NCBI GenBank assembly: GCA_003222555.1
Contig: QHWL01000343.1
Location: 1 to 10,678 of the forward strand
DNA from: Acidobacteriota bacterium
GTDB lineage: Bacteria; Acidobacteriota; Vicinamibacteria; Vicinamibacterales; CAVVIG01
Direction of reading: 5' to 3'
DNA: 10,678 nt
Part shown: one piece after another, positions 7,562 through 10,678 of the stretch
Layout of the letters: each line of letters opens with the position of its first letter
Position numbering within the stretch: the first letter of the stretch is position 1
Program-made: the position numbers and the translations under genes
Notes under the pieces: generated by a model
Told to the model about the DNA's origin: nothing
Databases searched by the model: none
What the model saw: the letters and a program-made list of their open reading frames with translations, nothing else

Positions 7562-7860
7562 GACCGGCCGCCGTCGCCGCGCTTGTCGCCGGTCTTGAAC
7601 ATCTTCAGCATCCGGTCCGTGATGAGGAACCCGCTGACGATGTTGGTCATGGAGGCGAAGAGGGCAATCGCGCCAAGGATTCGAATCCGGAGCGGGTAAT
7701 CTCCCCCGGTCACGATGATCGATCCCACAACGGCGATGGCCGACATCGCGTTCGTGATCGACATCAAGGGTGTGTGAAGAAGCCGTGACACCCTGCGGAT
7801 CACGCCCAGTCCGATGAAGGATGCCAGAACGAAGACGTACAGCGTCGCCCAGATGTCCAC
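7558..7860 (-). CDS. pntAB: NAD(P) transhydrogenase subunit alpha part 2 (membrane)
   Basis: A 100-aa membrane protein supplying the alpha-side helices of the transhydrogenase proton channel. Three hydrophobic segments are visible at about 8-21, 34-50 and 62-81, with the family motif LLHTPLMSITNAMSAI at 27-42. The tail is polar and arginine-rich (TGDKRGDGGRS). The separate alpha-1, alpha-2 and beta genes are the split arrangement known from Rhodospirillum rubrum, rather than the fused PntA of E. coli. AAGGAAG lies about 9 nt before the ATG, a good ribosome binding site, which fits independent initiation after the 122-bp gap that follows pntAA. The stop overlaps the pntB start. Confidence 0.95.
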   Translation of the reverse strand: MDIWATLYVFVLASFIGLGVIRRVSRLLHTPLMSITNAMSAIAVVGSIIVTGGDYPLRIRILGAIALFASMTNIVSGFLITDRMLKMFKTGDKRGDGGRS

Positions 7861-7942
7861 GTTTGATCTTCCTTATCTCGCGGGGCTCGGGCTCCACCGT
7901 GCCGCTCGCGATGTCGGCCGAGTCTTCCTATGCTCGTGAGCC

Positions 7943-7970
7943 CCCACCCCGGCGCCTCGCTTGGGGCGGG
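7943..7970 (-). terminator. GC-rich stem-loop inside the pnt operon
   Basis: In the 122-bp gap between pntAA and pntAB the minus-strand transcript can pair CCCGCCCC (7970-7963) with GGGGTGGG (7950-7943) around a 12-nt loop, eight pairs with one G-U. On the plus strand the same pair becomes an A-C mismatch, so the structure favours the operon's RNA. No U-run follows, so a full rho-independent terminator is unlikely. It may instead stabilise mRNA ends or set the ratio of subunits. Confidence 0.4.
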
Positions 7971-7982
7971 CCGCGGGCGCTG

Positions 7983-9137
7983 TCATAGGCCCGCCTTCTG
8001 CATGGCATCCCGAGTGCGCGCGTGCTTGACGTCCCCATCGTGGGTGATCAAAGCGCCCTGCTGAATGTCATCGCTGAAGTCGAGCTGAAACGCCTTGTCT
8101 TTGGTGAAAGTCTGGACGAACGACGTCAGATTCCGCGAGAAGAGGAGGCTCGCGTGAAACGGCATCGTGGCGGGGAGGTTGAGCGGCGCCATGATGGTGA
8201 CACCGTCGACGTGAACTGTCTCCCCGGGCTTCGACAGCACGCAGTTGCCGCCGCCGTCAGCGCCGAGATCGACGATCAGCGATCCTGGTTTCATGCTCTT
8301 CACCGTGTCGACCGAGATGAGCCGAGGCGCGAACACGCCGCCGATCAATGCCGTGGTGATCACCACATCCGACTTGGCGCACTCCTCGGCCAGGAGCTGG
8401 CTCTGGCGCAGGCGGTCCTCCTCCGACAGCTCTTTCGCGTACCCGCCGCCGCCTGCCGCGCTGTCCTTGAGCTCGATGCCCACGTACTTCGCGCCGACGC
8501 TCTCGATCTGCTCCTTCACCTCCGGCCGGACGTCGGTCGCCACGACGTTGGCGCCCAGCCGGCGAGCCGTGGCAATGGCCTGCAGGCCCGCAACTCCGGC
8601 GCCGATCACGAAAACTTTGGCTGGAAACACCATCCCCGCTGCGGTCATGAGCATAGGGAAGTACCGATTGAGCTCGACGGCGGCGATCAGCACGCCCTTG
8701 TAACCGCCCAGGCTGGCCATCGACGAGAGAGTATCCATGGCCTGCGCCCGGGTGGTCCGCGGGATGGCATCGGTCGAAAAGGCGGTGACCTTCCTCGCCG
8801 CGAGCGCACGCACGGACTCGAGGTTTCGGAGTGGCATGAGCGAGCCGAGGTAGATCGTTCCGGGTCGCATCCATCCCGTTTCGTCTCGCCCGGACTCGCC
8901 GGCAGCCGGTGCGGTGACCTTCAGCACGAGGTCGGCCGAGCCAAGAAGGACCGCTGGATCGGGTTCCAGAGCGACGCCGAGCTCACGATAAGCGGCGCCC
9001 GCAAAGCCTGCGGCCTCGCCGGCGCCTGACTCCACCGAAATCTCGTAGCCCGCTTGGATCAACTTCTTGCACGACTCTGGCACGAGCGCCACTCGCAGCT
9101 CGCCGAGGGCGGTCTCTTTGGGTACTGCGATGCGCAT
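7983..9137 (-). CDS. pntAA: NAD(P) transhydrogenase subunit alpha part 1 (NAD-binding)
   Basis: The soluble NAD(H)-binding domain I of transhydrogenase, 384 aa, related to alanine dehydrogenase. It starts MRIAVPKETA with ESCKKLIQAGYEISVESGAG, typical of the family. The hydride-transfer RQD loop is present with R127, Q132, D135 and S138 at the same numbers as I recall for R. rubrum (PRTTRAQAMDTLSSMAS, 126-142). The dinucleotide fold shows GAGVAG (179-184) and the acidic D202 that selects NAD over NADP. The C-terminal LGADGGGNCVLSKPGE and APLNLPATMPFHAS also fit. The ATG at 9137 is preceded by TGAGAGG, 4 nt away. It is the first gene of the pnt operon. The upstream glucokinase on the same strand ends 229 bp away, across a hairpin, so pnt probably has its own promoter. 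Confidence 0.96.
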   Translation of the reverse strand: MRIAVPKETALGELRVALVPESCKKLIQAGYEISVESGAGEAAGFAGAAYRELGVALEPDPAVLLGSADLVLKVTAPAAGESGRDETGWMRPGTIYLGSLMPLRNLESVRALAARKVTAFSTDAIPRTTRAQAMDTLSSMASLGGYKGVLIAAVELNRYFPMLMTAAGMVFPAKVFVIGAGVAGLQAIATARRLGANVVATDVRPEVKEQIESVGAKYVGIELKDSAAGGGGYAKELSEEDRLRQSQLLAEECAKSDVVITTALIGGVFAPRLISVDTVKSMKPGSLIVDLGADGGGNCVLSKPGETVHVDGVTIMAPLNLPATMPFHASLLFSRNLTSFVQTFTKDKAFQLDFSDDIQQGALITHDGDVKHARTRDAMQKAGL

Positions 9138-9178
9138 TCAGCCTCTCAAGAAGGTTTGTCGATCCAAGCGGCCCACAG

Positions 9179-9184
9179 ATTCTA
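9179..9184 (-). promoter_or_regulatory. Possible -10 box for the pnt operon
   Basis: The minus strand reads TAGAAT, five of six matches to TATAAT, 42 nt before the pntAA start codon, leaving room for a leader of about 30 nt. The hexamer 17 nt upstream (TCACCC) is a poor -35, so the call is weak. Confidence 0.3.
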
Positions 9185-9288
9185 GAGCATTTATCCATGA
9201 GGGGTGATTTCTGCAGGCTGTTGGAAAACGTGGCACGAGGCCTGGCCCCGCACTCGCAGGCCTGAAGAGCCTGTGAAGCAACCGTTAG

Positions 9289-9359
9289 CCGCCGAGACCG
9301 CCGAGATCGCGGAGAAGAAAACGCAAAGAATTCTCGGCGTGCTCTGCGTGCTCTGCGGT
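9289..9359. repeat. Inverted repeat with arms of 9-bp tandem CGCnGAGnn words (dispersed-type hairpin)
   Basis: The left arm (9289-9315) reads CGCCGAGAC, CGCCGAGAT, CGCGGAG with a strict 9-bp period. The right arm (9333-9359) is its imperfect complement, CGCAGAGCA twice then CGCCGAG when read on the other strand. The loop is an A-rich 17 nt. On the minus strand the structure starts 7 nt after the glucokinase stop, the place of a terminator, and it separates glucokinase from pnt. I recall comparable CGCAGAG hairpins as widely dispersed sequences in several phyla, but the window has only this copy. The remainder of the 229-bp gap (9138-9366) holds only the possible pnt -10 box. Confidence 0.7.
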
Positions 9360-9366
9360 AACGCTT

Positions 9367-10345
9367 CTATCCGCTGGCAGCGTACACTGCCGCGCCCAGG
9401 AGTCCTGCCTCGGTATTCAGGATCACCTTCACGGGCATGGCTTCGAGTAGTGGCTCGAGTGGGGCCTTCTGTCGAAACGCACGCATGAATCGGCCGTCTG
9501 TGAGCGCCGTCAGGATCTTCGGGGCGATGCCGCCGCCGACGAAAACGCCGCCGGTCGCGACCATCCGAAGCGCCAGGTTGCCTGCTTCGGCGCCGTACGC
9601 TTCGACAAAGAGTTCCAGCGCTTCGACGCAGCCATCGCAGCGCCGATCCAGGGCCGCCGCTGAAATAGCCTTCGGTGCGTCGGGATCCTTCGGGATCCTC
9701 GAGATTGATCGCTGCCGCGCAAGGGCCCCGATGCGTGACGCGATGCACGTTCGTCAGACCAGGTCCCGACACGACGCGCTCGACTTCGGCGCGGCCGTAG
9801 CGTCCGATCAAGTCGCGAAGCAGCACGATATCGCGCTCGGTCCTCGCTGCAAAGTCGGCGTGGCCGCCTTCAGACGGCGATGGGATGAACCGGCCGTCGA
9901 CGTAGTGAAGAAGCGCTTCGCCCAGGCCGGTGCCGGCGGCGATGAGCGCGCGGTTACCGCCCGCGACCGCCCGGCCCTGCTGCAGCACGTGCACCTCGGC
10001 GGCGCGCAGCACTGGCACCGAGTAGGCCATCGCGTGCAGATCGTTCAGCAGGCTCACGTGTCGCAACTTGAACTTCGTCGCGACGCGTCGCGCATCCACC
10101 CGCCACGGCACGTTGGTCAGCTCGGCGACGTCTCCCATCACCGGTCCGGCGACGCCAAAGCAGGCCGATTCGAGCGAGGCCGCTTTCGTCGCATCGTCCT
10201 CGAGAAACGCCGCGATCATCGTCGTGAGATCGTCGAAATCGAGCGTGGCGAAGACGCGCACGGCGAGCGGACGGGGACGCGCCGGAACCGGATCGAAGAG
10301 CCCGAGGAGCGTCTTGGTGCCGCCGATATCACCGGCCAGCAGCAT
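9367..10345 (-). pseudogene. glk: Glucokinase, frameshifted by a 10-bp tandem duplication
   Basis: Glucokinase phosphorylates glucose with ATP to glucose-6-phosphate in the cytoplasm. The first frame from ATG 10345 encodes a clear ROK-unrelated Glk: LLAGDIGGTKTLLGLF (2-17, phosphate loop), FGVAGPVMG (63-71), LLNDLHAMAYSV with catalytic D102, AAGTGLGEALLH (136-147), EGGHADFA (159-166) and SGPGLTNVHR (193-202). After EDPEG near residue 220 the family sequence moves to another frame: SAAALDRRCDGCVEALELF, GAEAGNLALRMVATGG, GGGIAPKILTALTDGRF, LNTEAGLLGAAVYAASG, ending at TAG 9367. Removing one copy of the 10-bp repeat at 9680-9699 restores a continuous 322-aa protein, the same size as E. coli Glk (321 aa). 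As written, translation would run on to 9191 and give 384 aa with a nonsense tail lacking the C-terminal subdomain. A sequencing or assembly error is a live alternative. Confidence 0.9.
9680..9699. repeat. Perfect 10-bp tandem duplication inside glucokinase
   Basis: TCGGGATCCT occurs twice head to tail (9680-9689 and 9690-9699) without mismatch. Ten is not a multiple of three, so it shifts the glucokinase frame, exactly where the homologous protein sequence changes frame. With one copy removed the junction reads LEDPDAPKAISAAAL. Confidence 0.95.
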
Positions 10346-10367
10346 GCGCGGCTAACCTTGATTTTCG

Positions 10368-10423
10368 CGTGGCACAGGCTCCCCACGGCGCCGGCGCCGA
10401 ACTCTCGTCGTGGCGTAGCCACG
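10368..10423. promoter_or_regulatory. Cluster of short palindromes in the glk-BRCT divergent region
   Basis: Three structures lie in the 161-bp gap, just upstream of glucokinase: CGTGG/CCACG arms at 10368-10372 and 10383-10387, a perfect 14-bp palindrome CGGCGCCGGCGCCG at 10386-10399, and CGTGGC-GTA-GCCACG at 10409-10423. They could be a structured glk leader or operator-like sites, or part of a dispersed element. No known regulator motif is recognised. Confidence 0.4.
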
Positions 10424-10437
10424 GGGGCTGTTTGCGA

Positions 10438-10466
10438 TTGACATTCGACCCATTCTCCTTCATCTT
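10438..10466 (+). promoter_or_regulatory. Possible sigma-70 promoter for the BRCT gene
   Basis: A perfect TTGACA (10438-10443) is followed after 17 bp by CATCTT (10461-10466), only three of six matches to TATAAT. Position and orientation suit the downstream plus-strand gene, whose proposed start is about 40 bp further on. Confidence 0.35.
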
Positions 10467-10506
10467 GAGTGCCGGTCCCCAGCGCTCCAGTCGGAGCGGA
10501 GGCCGT

Positions 10507-10678
10507 TTGCCCTCACCCTCGTCTGACGTGCCGGATCGCCAGCCACTGGCGGGACAGCTCGTCGTTTTTACCGGAAAACTCAGCTCGCTCGGCCGCAAGG
10601 ACGCACGGGCGCTCGTCGCGCGCCTGGGCGGCGACACGGCCGACGACGTCAACGCGAAGACGACCATGCTCGTCGTCG
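10507..10678 (+). CDS. BRCT-domain protein, N-terminal fragment (runs off the window)
   Basis: The first 57 codons encode a BRCT domain near the N terminus: LAGQLVVFTGKLSSLGRKDA (14-33), LVARLGGDTADDV and KTTMLVV. The FTGKL, the GG pair and the final hydrophobic strand are the classic landmarks also found in the C-terminal BRCT of NAD-dependent DNA ligase. BRCT domains bind DNA ends or phosphopeptides. Because the domain opens the protein, this is not the ligase itself. I recall acidobacterial proteins that start with such a domain and continue into a helix-turn-helix and TPR region, which cannot be checked here. The start is probably TTG 10507, with GGAGG 4 nt before it; GTG 10528 is an alternative. 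The gene is divergent from glucokinase. Confidence 0.7.
   Translation, partial: MPSPSSDVPDRQPLAGQLVVFTGKLSSLGRKDARALVARLGGDTADDVNAKTTMLVV

Noticed and set aside
6152..9029. Long plus-strand open frames opposite pntB and pntAA (6152-7084, 8022-9029)
   Set aside because: Rich in His, Arg and Asp with no hydrophobic-core pattern; mirror frames of the transhydrogenase genes.
9191..9680. The 384-aa readthrough form of glucokinase as a genuine fusion with a new C-terminal domain
   Set aside because: The tail is the out-of-frame reading of glucokinase plus the hairpin repeat, and the real C-terminal sequence is intact in another frame.
9437..10441. A 334-codon plus-strand frame opposite glucokinase
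   Set aside because: Composition typical of an antisense frame. The minus strand carries recognisable glucokinase motifs over the whole region.

Overview
The window is GC-rich, tightly packed bacterial chromosome. A member of Acidobacteriota, perhaps Vicinamibacteria, fits best. This rests on gene content (EgtB/EgtD pair, Wzy_C-type ligase beside a coiled-coil 'FNSAVVDHINRN' protein, three-subunit transhydrogenase) and on dispersed hairpins built from short tandem words. It is an inference from recall, not a search result.

Layout. (1) Bases 2-2570, minus strand: a surface-polysaccharide pair, a 218-aa coiled-coil protein followed by an O-antigen ligase/polymerase-like membrane protein. The ligase frame meets a TAA at 152-154, but the same frame stays open, with protein-like sequence, to the window edge. 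(2) Bases 2585-3644, minus strand: thiS-thiG, which supply sulfur to the thiamine thiazole ring. (3) Bases 3682-5998, plus strand, divergent from thiS across 37 bp: egtB-egtD, overlapping by 8 bp, the core of ergothioneine synthesis. (4) Bases 6149-9137, minus strand: pntAA-pntAB-pntB, a proton-translocating NAD(P) transhydrogenase, convergent with egtD. (5) Bases 9367-10345, minus strand: a glucokinase gene frameshifted by a perfect 10-bp tandem duplication. (6) Bases 10507-10678, plus strand: the first 57 codons of a BRCT-domain protein, divergent from glucokinase.

Functionally the middle concerns sulfur and redox metabolism: ThiS carries sulfur, EgtB/EgtD build a thiol antioxidant from histidine, and Pnt makes NADPH. 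Glucokinase feeds glucose-6-phosphate to NADPH-producing routes. The grouping is suggestive and does not show a joint pathway.

No wholly new system is visible. The strongest unusual points are the exact lesion in glucokinase, the in-frame stop in the ligase C-terminal domain, and two different dispersed hairpins with the same design (arms of three to four tandem short words), each starting within 10 nt of a stop codon.
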